Of a stretch of DNA of 64,000 nucleotides, positions 8,525 to 17,820 are shown piece by piece (within the stretch, counting starts at the first letter, position 1; each line of letters starts with the position of its first letter). The position numbers were made by a program, and so were the translations under genes. The notes under the pieces were generated by a model. The model made no database searches. It was given only the letters and a program-made list of their open reading frames with translations, and was not told the origin of the DNA. The stretch covers positions 124,001-188,000 of the forward strand of contig NZ_JAUSTE010000009.1 of NCBI RefSeq assembly GCF_030812675.1. The letters run 5' to 3'. Origin of the DNA: Sinomonas atrocyanea. Lineage in GTDB: Bacteria > Actinomycetota > Actinomycetes > Actinomycetales > Micrococcaceae.

Positions 8525-10816
8525 TCAGCGTGTGACAGGCTCCTTGCGCGCCGGGGAGGCCGGGGCCCCGGGGGAGGGCGTCCGGGCCAGGCGGGAGGGC
8601 CACCAGATCGCGCGCCCCACGTCGTATGCCACGGCCGGCACGAGCAGCGACCGCACCACCACGGTGTCCAGCAGCACCCCGAACGCGACGATGAAGGCGA
8701 TCTGCACGAGGAACAGGATGGGGATGACCCCGAGGGCCGCGAACGTCGCCGCGAGCACGATCCCCGCGGACGTGATCACCCCGCCGGTCAGGGAGAGCCC
8801 TCGCAGGATCCCCGGCCGCGTCCCGTGGGCGAGCGATTCCTCCCGCACCCGGGTCATGAGGAAGATGTTGTAGTCCACGCCCAGGGCCACGAGGAACACG
8901 AACCCGAACAGCGGCACGGCGGCGTCGGCCCCGGGGAATCCGAACACGTGGTTGAACACGAGCGCCGAGACCCCGAGCGCGGCCGCGTAGGAGAGCACCA
9001 CCGAGCCGATGAGGATCAGCGGCGCCACGAGCGAGCGCAGCAGCAGGATCAGCACGAGCAGGATCACGCCGAGCACAAGGGGGATGATCCTGCGCAGGTC
9101 CGCCTGCGCGGTGAGGTTCGTGTCGAGCGCGATGGCGGTCACGCCGCCCACGAGCGCCTGCGGGTCGACGGCGTCGAGCGAGGACCGCAGGTCGGTCACG
9201 GTCCGCTCGGCCTCCGCGGAGTCGGGCTGGCTCGCGAGCACGGCGTTGACCAGCACCCGCCCGTCGCGCACGACGGCGGCACCCGCCCCCGCGCCCGGCG
9301 CACCGGGCGCCGTGGCCCCGGCATAGACGGAGGCCGAGCTGATCCCCGGGGTGTCCTGGACCTTCTTGAGCACGTCGGCCGCCCGGTCCTGCGAGGCCAC
9401 GACCACCACGGGACTGCCGGAGCCGGCGTCGAAGTGGCGGGCGAGGGCCTGCTGGCCGGCCACGGAGTCGGTCGCCGTGAGCACGAGCTGGGTCTGCTCG
9501 ACCCCGTTCGCCTTGAGCTGGGGCAGCCCGGCGGCCCCGAGGCACAGCAGCACGAGGGCCACGATCCACGTAGTGCGGGGCCGCCGGGCGATGAGCCCCC
9601 CGACGCGCCGCCACAGGCCGCGCACGCCCTCGAGCCCCTCGGGCACACCGGACGGGTCGCTGGCAGTGCCCCGGCCCTCCGCGCCCCGGACGGCTGTACC
9701 CCGGCCCGCCGCGCCCCGGACAGCCGAGGCCCCGGCCCCGGCCCCCGCGGCGGGCGCGGCGTGCCGCGGAGCCGCGTGCCCGGCGTCGTACGCGGGACGC
9801 AGCGGCCAGAAGGCCGAGCGGCCCAACAGCACCAGCAGCGCGGGCAGGAACGTGAGCGAGGACAGGAGCGAGAAGGCGATGCCGAGGGCGGCGATCGGCC
9901 CGAGGCTGCGGTTCGAGTTCAGGTCGGAGAAGAGCAGGCACAGCAGGGCCAGGATCACCGTGGCCCCGGAGGCGAGGATGGGCTCGAAGGCGGCGCGCCA
10001 GGCCCGGCGCATGGCGTCCCAGCGCGATTCGACCGTGTGGAGGGCCTCGCGGTAGCGGGCCACGAGGAGCAGCGCGTAGTCCGTCGCCGCGCCGATCACG
10101 AGGATCGAGAGGATGCCCTGGCTCTGGCCGTTGAGGGTGATCCAGCCGGCCTTCGCGAACCAGTAGATCGCGAGGATTGCCCCGCACAGCGCCGCGATCG
10201 CCGAGAACAGCACCACGAACGGCAGCACCACGGAGCGGTAGACGAGGGCGAGGATCACGAACACGGCGCCCACTGCGACGAGCAGCAGGATGCCGTCGAT
10301 CCCGCCGAAGGCCGAGACGAGGTCCGCGGTGAGCCCGGCGGGGCCCGTGACGTAGGCGCGGAGGCCAGCCGGCGCCGTGCCGGCCACGTCCCGCAGGCCG
10401 GAGACGACCCCGCGGATCTGGTCCGCGACGGGGACGATGAACTCCGCCGCCCGACCGTCCTTGGACGGGATGGGGCCGGCCACGCTCGACGGCACGCCCC
10501 CGGTGGGCTGGGCCACGCCCTCGACTGCCGCGAGCTTGGCCGCGAGGGGGGCGAGGGCGGCCAGATCGTCCCGGGAGAGCTGGCTGTCCTTCTCCACGAC
10601 CACGAGAGCGGGGATCGCGGTGGACGCCGTGAACTTCTCCTGCCAGGCCCGCACCTCCGTGGACTCCGCGCTCGCGGGGAGGAAGGTCGCCTGGTCGTTG
10701 CTCGAGACGGAGGAGAGCTTGCCGAAGGTCGGGCCGCCGAGCCCGCTGAGGGCGAACCAGGCGAGGACGAGGAGGGTGGGGAAGAGCCAGCGCAGGCCCC
10801 GCCGGAACGTCGTCAT
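8525..10816 (-). CDS. MmpL/RND-family membrane transporter
   Basis: A 763-aa protein with the MmpL arrangement of two halves, each one TM helix, an extracytoplasmic domain and five clustered TM helices. The conserved proton-relay segments are GAATDYALLLVARYRE in the first half and ALGVDYNIFLMTRVREE in the second. The loop between halves carries a short Ala/Gly/Arg repeat. MmpL proteins export lipids or hydrophobic metabolites. The ATG overlaps the upstream gene stop (ATGA). In Corynebacterium glutamicum an MmpL-like gene sits inside the crt operon, so a link to carotenoid or envelope lipid handling is plausible but unproven. Confidence 0.88.
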   Translation of the reverse strand: MTTFRRGLRWLFPTLLVLAWFALSGLGGPTFGKLSSVSSNDQATFLPASAESTEVRAWQEKFTASTAIPALVVVEKDSQLSRDDLAALAPLAAKLAAVEGVAQPTGGVPSSVAGPIPSKDGRAAEFIVPVADQIRGVVSGLRDVAGTAPAGLRAYVTGPAGLTADLVSAFGGIDGILLLVAVGAVFVILALVYRSVVLPFVVLFSAIAALCGAILAIYWFAKAGWITLNGQSQGILSILVIGAATDYALLLVARYREALHTVESRWDAMRRAWRAAFEPILASGATVILALLCLLFSDLNSNRSLGPIAALGIAFSLLSSLTFLPALLVLLGRSAFWPLRPAYDAGHAAPRHAAPAAGAGAGASAVRGAAGRGTAVRGAEGRGTASDPSGVPEGLEGVRGLWRRVGGLIARRPRTTWIVALVLLCLGAAGLPQLKANGVEQTQLVLTATDSVAGQQALARHFDAGSGSPVVVVASQDRAADVLKKVQDTPGISSASVYAGATAPGAPGAGAGAAVVRDGRVLVNAVLASQPDSAEAERTVTDLRSSLDAVDPQALVGGVTAIALDTNLTAQADLRRIIPLVLGVILLVLILLLRSLVAPLILIGSVVLSYAAALGVSALVFNHVFGFPGADAAVPLFGFVFLVALGVDYNIFLMTRVREESLAHGTRPGILRGLSLTGGVITSAGIVLAATFAALGVIPILFLVQIAFIVAFGVLLDTVVVRSLLVPAVAYDVGRAIWWPSRLARTPSPGAPASPARKEPVTR
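9662..9721. repeat. 30-bp imperfect tandem repeat inside the MmpL gene
   Basis: Two 30-bp units (9662-9691, 9692-9721) differ at a few positions and encode AVRGAAGRGT and AVRGAEGRGT in the cytoplasmic loop between the two transporter halves. The repeat keeps frame and is probably a low-complexity linker. Confidence 0.7.
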
Positions 10817-12363
10817 GGATGGTCCTCTCGGGGGGCCGCGGGGGCGGCGGCCGCGGGGGCGGATGTGGGGGCGGCGGCTGGAGCGGGGCCGCCGGCGGAG
10901 CGGTCGGCCTCGGCCGCGGCGGCGATCCGCGAGGCCATGCCGCGGAAGATCACCCCGTGGAAGGGGAGCACGGAGAACCAGTACAGCCGCCCGGCGAGCC
11001 CGTGGGGGACGAACACGGCCCGCTGGGAGTAGGTGCTGCCGGTCCCGCGCGGCTCCACCGTCATCTCGAGCCACGCGCGGCCCGGGACGCGCATCTCGGC
11101 GCGCAGCCGCAGGAGCCGGCCGGGCTCGAGGGCCTCGACGCGCCACCAGTCCAGGGCCTCGCCGAGCTGGAGCCGGTGCGGGTTGCGGCGCCCGCGGCGC
11201 AGGCCCACCCCGCCCACGGCCTTGTCGATCCAGCCGCGCACGGCCCACGCGAGGGGGAACGAGTACCAGCCGTTCTCGCCGCCGATCCCCTCGACCACCT
11301 CCCAGAGGCGCTCGGGCGGGGCGGTGGAGGCCTCGGTGCGCACGTCGGTGAAGACGGTGCCGCCGGACCAGCCCGGGTCGCTGGGCAGCGGGTCGCTCGG
11401 GGCGTCCAGCGGCGCGGAGCTGGCCCATGTGGTCTCGACCTCGCCCTTGGCGATCTTCCCGAGTGCGAGCTCCACGGCACGCTGGTAGGACGTGAGGCCG
11501 CCCTCGGGGCGGCGGACGTAGGCGTCGATGGTGTGCTCCCGGACCACGCAGTCGTTCTGCAGCGACTCGACGAGCGGGATCGCGAGGGCGCGCGGGATCG
11601 GGGTGACGAGGTTGACCCACTGGGCCGCGAGCCACGGTGTGAGCACCGGCAGGGCGAGGATCACGGGCGGGCGCAGGCCCGCGGCCTTCGCGTATCCGCG
11701 CATCATGTCTGCATAGGTGAGCACGTCCGGGCCGCCGATGTCGAAGGCCTGGTTCACGTCGGAGGGGAGGTCCGCGGCGGCCTCGAGGTAGTGCAGGGCG
11801 TCCCGGACGGCGATCGGCTGGACCCGGTTGAGCACCCAGCGCGGCGCCGGCATGACGGGCAGCACGTCCGTGAGGTGGCGGACCATCTCGAAGCTCGCCG
11901 AGCCGGAGCCGATCACGAGCCCGGCCTGCAGCACTGCGGTGGGCACTCCGGATTCCAGGAGGATCCGGCCCACCTCGGTGCGGGAGGCGAGGTGGCGACT
12001 CAGCCGGGTGCCGGGGTTGAGGCCGCTGAGGTAGACGATCCGCCGCACCCCGGCGTCCCGGGCGGCGGCCCCCAGCGTCTCGGCGCACGCGCGCTCGCGG
12101 GCGGGGAAGTCATGGTCGGCGTGGCTGCCCATCGAGTGCACGAGGTAGTAGGCGACCTCGGCCCCGGCGCACAGCTCGGCGGCCGCCCGGGGGTCGTCGA
12201 GGCTCCCGGTGACCACCTCGACGTCGTGCCCCCAGGGCACGTCGCGGAGCTTGGAGGCGTCGCGGGTCAGCACCCGGACCCGGTCGCCGGCGGCGAGCAG
12301 GCGGGGGACGAGGCGCCCGCCGATGTATCCGGTAGCGCCGGTGACGGCGATGACGCGGCTCAT
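10813..12363 (-). CDS. NAD(P)-binding epimerase-like protein with DUF2867 domain
   Basis: A 516-aa two-domain protein. Residues 1 to about 300 are an extended-SDR (NmrA/complex I NDUFA9-like) fold beginning VIAVTGATGYIGGRLVPRLL; the C-terminal part, with DVRTEASTAPPERLWEVVEG and YSFPLAWAVRGWIDKAVGG, is the DUF2867 region, a SRPBCC-like lipid-binding fold. A Pro/Ala-rich tail ends the protein. It overlaps both neighbours by ATGA, so TspO-like gene, this gene and MmpL form one operon. Similar proteins often sit next to carotenoid clusters in Micrococcaceae; the reaction is unknown. Confidence 0.85.
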   Translation of the reverse strand: MSRVIAVTGATGYIGGRLVPRLLAAGDRVRVLTRDASKLRDVPWGHDVEVVTGSLDDPRAAAELCAGAEVAYYLVHSMGSHADHDFPARERACAETLGAAARDAGVRRIVYLSGLNPGTRLSRHLASRTEVGRILLESGVPTAVLQAGLVIGSGSASFEMVRHLTDVLPVMPAPRWVLNRVQPIAVRDALHYLEAAADLPSDVNQAFDIGGPDVLTYADMMRGYAKAAGLRPPVILALPVLTPWLAAQWVNLVTPIPRALAIPLVESLQNDCVVREHTIDAYVRRPEGGLTSYQRAVELALGKIAKGEVETTWASSAPLDAPSDPLPSDPGWSGGTVFTDVRTEASTAPPERLWEVVEGIGGENGWYSFPLAWAVRGWIDKAVGGVGLRRGRRNPHRLQLGEALDWWRVEALEPGRLLRLRAEMRVPGRAWLEMTVEPRGTGSTYSQRAVFVPHGLAGRLYWFSVLPFHGVIFRGMASRIAAAAEADRSAGGPAPAAAPTSAPAAAAPAAPREDHP

Positions 12364-13241
12364 GCGGGGGCCTCCTTGGAACGGCGGGTGGGAGTGCGGC
12401 CGGGGCGTCCGGCCCTGAGGCGTGCGGCGATCGCCACGGCGAGCACGACGGCGGCCGCGACCGCCGCGGTGCCGCCCACCTCGGGCATCGCGAGGGGGCC
12501 GGTGAGCCGCCCCACGGCGATCCAGGCGAGGCCCCACGCGAAGGACAGCAGGGGAGAGATCCGGCCGCGCAGGGCGAGGGCCACGCCGACGGCGACGGCC
12601 ACGGCGAGGACGATGATGGCGACTGCCGCCGCGCTGGTCCCGCCGGGCAGGGCGGGCCGGGCCTCGCCGGGGGCGATGCCGAGGAGGGCGGCCACGAGGG
12701 CGGCGGCGTTGGCGACGGTGGCCACGCAGATCCATCCGAGGTAGAGGCCGAAGGTGCCGTCGGAGACCGTGGCCTCTAGGAAAGAGCCCGCCGGGGTGCT
12801 GAGGTGGAGCACGAGCATGCGGCACAGCACGGCGAGGAGGGCGAGCATGACCACGAGCGTGGCCGGCAGCGCGACGGAGGGCGAGCCCAGCTGGGCCGCC
12901 CAGAGCCACGCGGCGTTGAGCAGCATCGACGCGGCCGCCCAGGGGCGCAGGGCCCGCTGCCGCCCGCTGGCGAGGGCGGGGGGAAGGAACTGCCACACGG
13001 CGTAGGCCAGCAGGCCCAGGTAGATGAGGCTCCAGATCGAGAAGGCGGCGGCTGCCGGCGCCACGGGCGTGGCCGTCGCGGAGAGGTAGCCGCCGGCGGC
13101 GTCCTGGACGGTCGTGCCGCCGAACGCGCCGGAACCCCAGGCGGCCAGGACGATCGCCGCGACGGCGGACACGGCCGTGAGGGCTGCGGCGGCCACCGGC
13201 CTGGGCCCGGCCCCGTGGGCGGTGTGTTCCTGCTGGTGCAT
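12360..13241 (-). CDS. TspO/MBR-like tryptophan-rich membrane protein
   Basis: A 293-aa hydrophobic protein with about eight predicted membrane helices. The segment AFSIWSLIYLGLLAYAVWQF matches the TspO/MBR signature, but the protein is longer than the roughly 160-aa five-helix TspO core because of extra helices at the C-terminus. TspO proteins bind porphyrins and in phototrophs modulate pigment genes. It is the first gene of the leftward operon and is divergent from crtE across about 105 bp. Confidence 0.7.
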   Translation of the reverse strand: MHQQEHTAHGAGPRPVAAAALTAVSAVAAIVLAAWGSGAFGGTTVQDAAGGYLSATATPVAPAAAAFSIWSLIYLGLLAYAVWQFLPPALASGRQRALRPWAAASMLLNAAWLWAAQLGSPSVALPATLVVMLALLAVLCRMLVLHLSTPAGSFLEATVSDGTFGLYLGWICVATVANAAALVAALLGIAPGEARPALPGGTSAAAVAIIVLAVAVAVGVALALRGRISPLLSFAWGLAWIAVGRLTGPLAMPEVGGTAAVAAAVVLAVAIAARLRAGRPGRTPTRRSKEAPA

Positions 13242-13346
13242 CGCTCCCCCTTTACATCCGGACGATCCTAGACAATCATATTTGTAGTTAATCGAGACAT
13301 CAAGAAGTCGAGAGGACGGGCTGGAACGGCCCCCAGAGGAGGACCC
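13242..13346. promoter_or_regulatory. Divergent crt control region
   Basis: This 105-bp segment is the only clearly A/T-rich stretch in the pigment block. It contains ACAA-TCATAT-TTGT (about 13273-13286), an inverted repeat of the size bound by MarR-family regulators, with TAGTTAAT next to it. Promoters for both the crt operon and the TspO-like operon must lie here. In Corynebacterium a MarR-type CrtR binds the equivalent region; the MarR gene at 20244 is the candidate here. Confidence 0.45.
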
Positions 13347-14480
13347 ATGCGATCCGCGACCACGACCCCCGGTCTCACGCTTCCCACCACCAGGGCCCGC
13401 GCCGGCGAGGCCGCCGAGCCCCGGGAGCCCGGCCGCCGGCTCATCTGGGACGAGGTGGGGCCGGCCACCGAGCAGGTCCTCGAGACCTGGGTGGGCACCT
13501 CCCGCGGCACCGCCGGCACCCCCGGGCTCGCCCTCCTGTGGGAGCGGATCGAGGAGTGCCTGCAGGGCGGCAAGCGGCTGCGGCCCCAGCTCGTCTTCCA
13601 CGCCTACTCGGCCTTCGGCGGCACCGACGCCGAGGCCTGCGCGACCCTCGGGGCCGCCGTCGAGCTCCTCCACGGCGCGCTCGTGGTGCACGACGACGTG
13701 ATCGATCGCGACTTCACGCGCCGCGGCCGCACCAACCTGGCCGGCCAGTACCGCGAGGACGCGGCGGCGCGGGGCCTGCCCGACGCCGAGGCGCGCCACC
13801 TCGGCGCCTCCATCGCCGTGATCGCCGGCGACCTCCTCCTCGCCGGGGCCTTCCGCCTCGCGGACCGGGCCTGCCGCGACGAGGAGCTGGCCCCGCGGAT
13901 CGCGGACGTGCTGCACTCCGCCGTGACGGACGCGGCGGCGGGTGAGCTCGACGACGTGCTCATGGCGCACGACGCCGGGCGCACGGTCGAGGACGTCCTC
14001 GCCATGGAGCAGCTCAAGACCGCGGCCTACTCCTTCGCGGCCCCGCTGCGCCTCGGCGCCATCCTCGCCGGGGCACCGGCCGACCGGGCCGAGGACGTGG
14101 CCAGGGTCGGCATGCTCGTGGGCACCGCGTACCAGGTGATCGACGACGTCCTCGGGACCTTCGGCGACGCCGGCCAGACCGGCAAGTCGGTCACCTCGGA
14201 CCTGCGCGAGGGCAAGCTGACCGTCCTCACCGCCTACGCGAGCAGCCACCCGGACGTGGCCCGCCACCTGGCCCCCGGCACCGCCTCGCCCGGCGAGGAG
14301 GCCGACGTCGACCGCGTCCGGGCGGCCCTCGAGGCCAGCGGCGCCGAGTCCTACGCGCTGACCCTCGCCCACTCGATGGTCACGGACGCGCTCGAGGAGG
14401 CCCGCCGCGGGGACCTTCCCCCGGCGCTGCGGTCCGAGCTGACCCGGATCTGCAACCACGTCCTCCACCGGGAGCGCTGA
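13347..14480 (+). CDS. crtE: Geranylgeranyl diphosphate synthase (CrtE/IdsA-type)
   Basis: Makes the C20 precursor of carotenoids from C5 units. The 377-aa polyprenyl synthetase has the first aspartate-rich motif in VVHDDVIDRDFTRRG and the second in YQVIDDVLGTFGD, plus GGKRLRPQLV for diphosphate binding. GAGG lies close before the ATG. It heads an operon in which the stop of each gene is within a few nucleotides of, or overlaps, the next start, which fixes its pathway role. It may be a multi-length prenyl synthase as in corynebacteria. Confidence 0.93.
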   Translation: MRSATTTPGLTLPTTRARAGEAAEPREPGRRLIWDEVGPATEQVLETWVGTSRGTAGTPGLALLWERIEECLQGGKRLRPQLVFHAYSAFGGTDAEACATLGAAVELLHGALVVHDDVIDRDFTRRGRTNLAGQYREDAAARGLPDAEARHLGASIAVIAGDLLLAGAFRLADRACRDEELAPRIADVLHSAVTDAAAGELDDVLMAHDAGRTVEDVLAMEQLKTAAYSFAAPLRLGAILAGAPADRAEDVARVGMLVGTAYQVIDDVLGTFGDAGQTGKSVTSDLREGKLTVLTAYASSHPDVARHLAPGTASPGEEADVDRVRAALEASGAESYALTLAHSMVTDALEEARRGDLPPALRSELTRICNHVLHRER

Positions 14481-14481
14481 G

Positions 14482-15396
14482 ATGGGGCCCCTCGAGGCGT
14501 ACACCGCCGCCGCCGTGGCCGGCGCCGCCGTGGTGATCCGCCGCTACTCGACCTCGTTCGGGCTCGCCTGCCGGCTGCTCGGCGCCGGGCAGCGCGAAGA
14601 CATCGAGAACGTCTACGCCCTCGTGCGGATCGCCGACGAGGCCGTGGACGGTGCCGCCGCCGAGGCCGGGCTCACCGGCCCCCAGGTCCTGGCCCAGCTC
14701 GACCGGCTCGAGGAGGAGACGACCCTGGCCCTCGAGCTCGGCTACAGCACCAACCCGGTGGTCCACGCGTTCGCCCAGACCGCGCGCCGGGCCGGGATCG
14801 GGGGCGACCTCGTGGCCCCCTTCTTCGCCTCGATGCGCCGCGACTGCGACCCGCACGCCCACTCCGCGGACTCCCTCGGAGCCTACATCTACGGCTCGGC
14901 CGAGGTGGTGGGCCTCATGTGCCTGCGCGTGTTCCTCGCCGGGCTGGCCGTGCTCCCCACCGACCGGGCCACGATGGAGCACTCGGCCCGCTGCCTCGGG
15001 GCGGCGTTCCAGAAGGTCAACTTCCTCCGTGACCTCGGGCAGGACGGCGAGGAGCTCGGCCGCGCCTACTTCCCCGGCGTGGACCCCCGGCGCCTGACCG
15101 AGCAGCAGAAGCATGCCCTCGTGGCGGACCTGCGCGGCGACCTCGACGCCTCCCTGCCGGGGCTGCGCATGCTCCCGCCCGGTCCGCGGCGCGCCGTGGC
15201 CCTCGCGCACTCGCTCTTCTCCGAGCTCGCCGAGCGCATCGACGCGTGCCCGGCCCCGGTGCTGGTCGCCACCCGGGTCCGCGTCCCCGGGCACGTCAAG
15301 CTGCGCCTCGCCGCCGCCGCCGTGGCGGGGACGGGCCCCGCGTTCGCGCACGACGCCGGCGGCTCACCGGCGGCGGCCGAGGGGAGGGCGGCGTGA
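14482..15396 (+). CDS. crtB: Phytoene synthase (CrtB)
   Basis: Condenses two GGPP molecules to phytoene (C40). The 304-aa protein belongs to the squalene/phytoene synthase family: RIADEAVDG carries the first Mg-diphosphate-binding motif and KVNFLRDLGQDGEELGRAYF the second. The ATG begins one base after the crtE stop, and crtI starts within the crtB stop (GTGA), so translation is coupled on both sides. Confidence 0.95.
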   Translation: MGPLEAYTAAAVAGAAVVIRRYSTSFGLACRLLGAGQREDIENVYALVRIADEAVDGAAAEAGLTGPQVLAQLDRLEEETTLALELGYSTNPVVHAFAQTARRAGIGGDLVAPFFASMRRDCDPHAHSADSLGAYIYGSAEVVGLMCLRVFLAGLAVLPTDRATMEHSARCLGAAFQKVNFLRDLGQDGEELGRAYFPGVDPRRLTEQQKHALVADLRGDLDASLPGLRMLPPGPRRAVALAHSLFSELAERIDACPAPVLVATRVRVPGHVKLRLAAAAVAGTGPAFAHDAGGSPAAAEGRAA

Positions 15397-17105
15397 ACCG
15401 CCCCCAGCGCCAGCGCCCCGCGAGGATCCCGGGCCGCCCCCGGCAGCCCAGCACGGTGGTGGTGATCGGCGGCGGGATCTCCGGCCTCGCGACTGCCGGC
15501 CTGCTCGCGAGGGACGGCCACGCGGTCCAGCTCCTCGAGCAGCAGCCCGCCCTCGGCGGCCGCGCCGGGCGCTGGGAGGCGGACGGCTTCGTCTTCGACA
15601 CGGGCCCCTCGTGGTACCTCATGCCAGAGGTGATCGACCACTGGTTCCGCCTCATGGGCTCCAGCGCCTCCGCAGAGCTGCGCCTGCACCGCCTCGACCC
15701 CGGCTACCGCGTGTTCTTCGAGGGCGAGCAGCGCCCGGTGGACGTGCCGGCCGGACGCGAGGCGGCCGCGGCGCTGTTCGAGTCCCTCGAGCCCGGCTCC
15801 GGAGGAGCCCTGAACCGGTATCTCGAGGAGGCCGAGGACGCCTACGCCGTGGCGCTGGCGCACTTCCTCTACGACGACTTCGCCTCCCTCCGCGGACTCG
15901 CCCACCGCGAGGTCCTGCGGCGCCTGCCGCGCCTGGCGGCCCTCCTCGGCCAGACCCTGCACGGGCGCGTGGCCCGGCGCTTCACGGACCCCCGGGAGCG
16001 CCAGATCCTCGGCTACCCGGCCGTGTTCCTCGGCACCACCCCGTACCGGGCCCCAGCCCTCTACGAGCTCATGAGCCACCTCGACCTCACCCAGGGGGTC
16101 CTGTACCCCGAGGGAGGCTTCGCGGCCCTCGTGGACGCGATGGAGCGCCTGGCCCGCGCCGCCGGCGTGCAGATTCGCACGGGCGCGCGGGCCGAGAGCA
16201 TCGTCACCGGCCCGGCCCCCGGCGGGGCCCGGGTCGAGGGCGTGATCTGGAGCGGCGCCGACGGGCGCCGGCACCGCGCCGGCGCCTCCGTGGTGGTCGG
16301 CGCCGCGGACCTGCACCACCTCGAGACCGAGCTCCTTCCCCCGGCGCTGCGCAGCCAGCCCGAGTCCGCCTGGGCCCGGCGCGATCCGGGCCCGGGGGCA
16401 GTGCTCGCGTACCTGGGCGTCCGCGGGACGCTGCCCGAGCTGGCCCACCACAGCCTGTTCTTCTCGCGCGACTGGCAGGACGGCTTCGCCCGGATCGGCG
16501 ACGGCCGCGCCCCCGCCGCCACGACCTCCCTGTATGTCTCCCGCACCAGCGCCACCGACCCCGGCGTGGCCCCGGCCGGAGACGAGAGCCTCTTCGTCCT
16601 CGTTCCCACCGCCGCCGCCCCCGCATGGGGCCGCGGCGGCGTGGACGGGGCGGGCTCGCCGCAGGTCGAGGCGATCGCGGACGGCGCGGTCCGGCAGATC
16701 GCCGGCTGGGCCGGAATCCCGGACCTGGCCGAGAGGATCGCAGTGCGCCGCACCCTCGGCCCCGCGGACTTCGCCCAGGACGTCAACGCGTGGCGCGGCG
16801 GCGCCCTCGGGCTCGCCCACACCCTCGGGCAGAGCGCCTTCTTCCGGCCGCCCAACGCGAGCCGGCGCGTGGCGGGGCTGCTCTATGCCGGCGCCTCGGT
16901 CCGCCCGGGCATCGGCGTCCCGATGTGCCTCATCAGCGCCGAGCTCGTGCTCAAGCGCGTGCGCGGCGAGCGGCGGCCCGGCCCCGTGGGCCCGGCGCTC
17001 GTTCCCGTGCGCGGGCCCGTCGAGGCCGGGGCGGGCCCTGCCCCTCGTGGCCCGCACACCCTGCGCGACCTGCGCGACCGGGAGGAGGCCCCGTGGCCTA
17101 CCTGA
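15393..17105 (+). CDS. crtI: Phytoene desaturase (CrtI)
   Basis: FAD-dependent desaturation of phytoene to lycopene. The 570-aa protein starts at a GTG overlapping the crtB stop and carries the dinucleotide-binding fold VVVIGGGISGLATAGLLARDG, the GGRAGRWEADGFVFDTGPSW segment and the C-terminal CrtI signature YAGASVRPGIGVPMCLISAE. An in-frame start upstream would lie inside crtB and is rejected. The last about 50 residues form a Pro/Gly/Arg tail over the ribosome-binding site of crtYe. Confidence 0.95.
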   Translation: MNRPQRQRPARIPGRPRQPSTVVVIGGGISGLATAGLLARDGHAVQLLEQQPALGGRAGRWEADGFVFDTGPSWYLMPEVIDHWFRLMGSSASAELRLHRLDPGYRVFFEGEQRPVDVPAGREAAAALFESLEPGSGGALNRYLEEAEDAYAVALAHFLYDDFASLRGLAHREVLRRLPRLAALLGQTLHGRVARRFTDPRERQILGYPAVFLGTTPYRAPALYELMSHLDLTQGVLYPEGGFAALVDAMERLARAAGVQIRTGARAESIVTGPAPGGARVEGVIWSGADGRRHRAGASVVVGAADLHHLETELLPPALRSQPESAWARRDPGPGAVLAYLGVRGTLPELAHHSLFFSRDWQDGFARIGDGRAPAATTSLYVSRTSATDPGVAPAGDESLFVLVPTAAAPAWGRGGVDGAGSPQVEAIADGAVRQIAGWAGIPDLAERIAVRRTLGPADFAQDVNAWRGGALGLAHTLGQSAFFRPPNASRRVAGLLYAGASVRPGIGVPMCLISAELVLKRVRGERRPGPVGPALVPVRGPVEAGAGPAPRGPHTLRDLRDREEAPWPT

Positions 17106-17428
17106 TCGCCCTCCTCGTCTCGGCCGCCGGCGTGGCGACCCTGGACGCCCGCTTCCGCCTCGCCTTCTGGCGCGCCCCCCGCGCCGCCGCCCTCACCGTC
17201 GCGGCCGGCACTGTCTTCTTCCTCGCCTGGGACGCCGCCGGGATCGCGGCCGGCATCTTCCTCCACCCGGGCTCGCCGCTCATGACCGGGATCATGCTCG
17301 CGCCGCAGCTGCCCCTCGAGGAGCCCCTCTTCCTCGCGTTCTTCTGCTACACAGCCCTCGCCCTGTACACCGGGGCCGAGCACGCCCTCGCCGCCCGCGC
17401 GGCCCGCCGGCGGGGGGTGCGCCCGTGA
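17093..17428 (+). CDS. crtYe: C50 carotenoid cyclase subunit CrtYe
   Basis: A 111-aa membrane protein with three hydrophobic helices, one half of the heterodimeric lycopene-cyclase-type enzyme that closes the rings of C50 carotenoids. The conserved PxEE motif is visible as PLEEPLFLAF. The GTG start at 17093 has GGAGGAGG upstream and overlaps crtI by 13 nt. The gene was recognised from this start and its position before crtYf; the end overlaps crtYf as GTGA. The ring type (epsilon, gamma or beta) is not readable from sequence. Confidence 0.9.
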   Translation: MAYLIALLVSAAGVATLDARFRLAFWRAPRAAALTVAAGTVFFLAWDAAGIAAGIFLHPGSPLMTGIMLAPQLPLEEPLFLAFFCYTALALYTGAEHALAARAARRRGVRP

Positions 17429-17820
17429 GCTACCTCGTGGTCGACCTCGTCTTCCTCGCCCTGGCCGCGGCGCTCGCCGCGCTGCTGGTCCGCCGCGCAC
17501 GACGCCGGCCGGGGCCCTGGGCGGCGATCCTCGCCGGCGGCGCGGTGCTGCTCGTGCTCACCGCCGCGTTCGACAACGTGCTCATCCTCCTGGGCCTGTA
17601 CGCGTACGCTCCCTCGGCGCTCACTGGCCTGTTCCTCGGCGCCGTGCCGATCGAGGACTTCGCCTACCCGATCGTCGCCGCCGTCCTCGTGCCCCTCCTG
17701 TGGCGCGCGCTCACGGCCCGGCAGGCCGTCCGCAGCGCCCGTGCGGATGAACGCCGCCGTCCGGAAGACCGCCGTCGTGCGCCGGGGGCGCGCGCCCTGA
17801 GAACCGAGGAGCGCCCATGA
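17425..17820 (+). CDS. crtYf: C50 carotenoid cyclase subunit CrtYf
   Basis: A 131-aa partner of CrtYe, also with three hydrophobic segments, and with the matching PxED motif in AVPIEDFAYPI. FDNVLILLGLYAY precedes it. A charged Arg-rich tail follows the last helix. GTG start in the crtYe stop (GTGA); stop overlaps crtEb as ATGA. Together CrtYe and CrtYf cyclise the elongated acyclic C50 carotenoid, giving decaprenoxanthin, sarcinaxanthin or C.p.450-type pigments in characterised relatives. Confidence 0.9.
   Translation: MSYLVVDLVFLALAAALAALLVRRARRRPGPWAAILAGGAVLLVLTAAFDNVLILLGLYAYAPSALTGLFLGAVPIEDFAYPIVAAVLVPLLWRALTARQAVRSARADERRRPEDRRRAPGARALRTEERP

Noticed and set aside
8825-11032. A 735-codon plus-strand frame opposite the MmpL gene
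   Set aside because: His/Arg/Glu-rich low-complexity reading, no ribosome site, antisense to a convincing transporter.
15066-17057. A 663-codon minus-strand frame opposite crtI
   Set aside because: Antisense shadow of a well-identified desaturase; no recognisable domain.
15113-17428. A 771-codon plus-strand frame overlapping crtB, crtI and crtYe
   Set aside because: Only the last 112 codons (from the GTG at 17093) encode a protein, CrtYe. The upstream part is the wrong frame of crtI.
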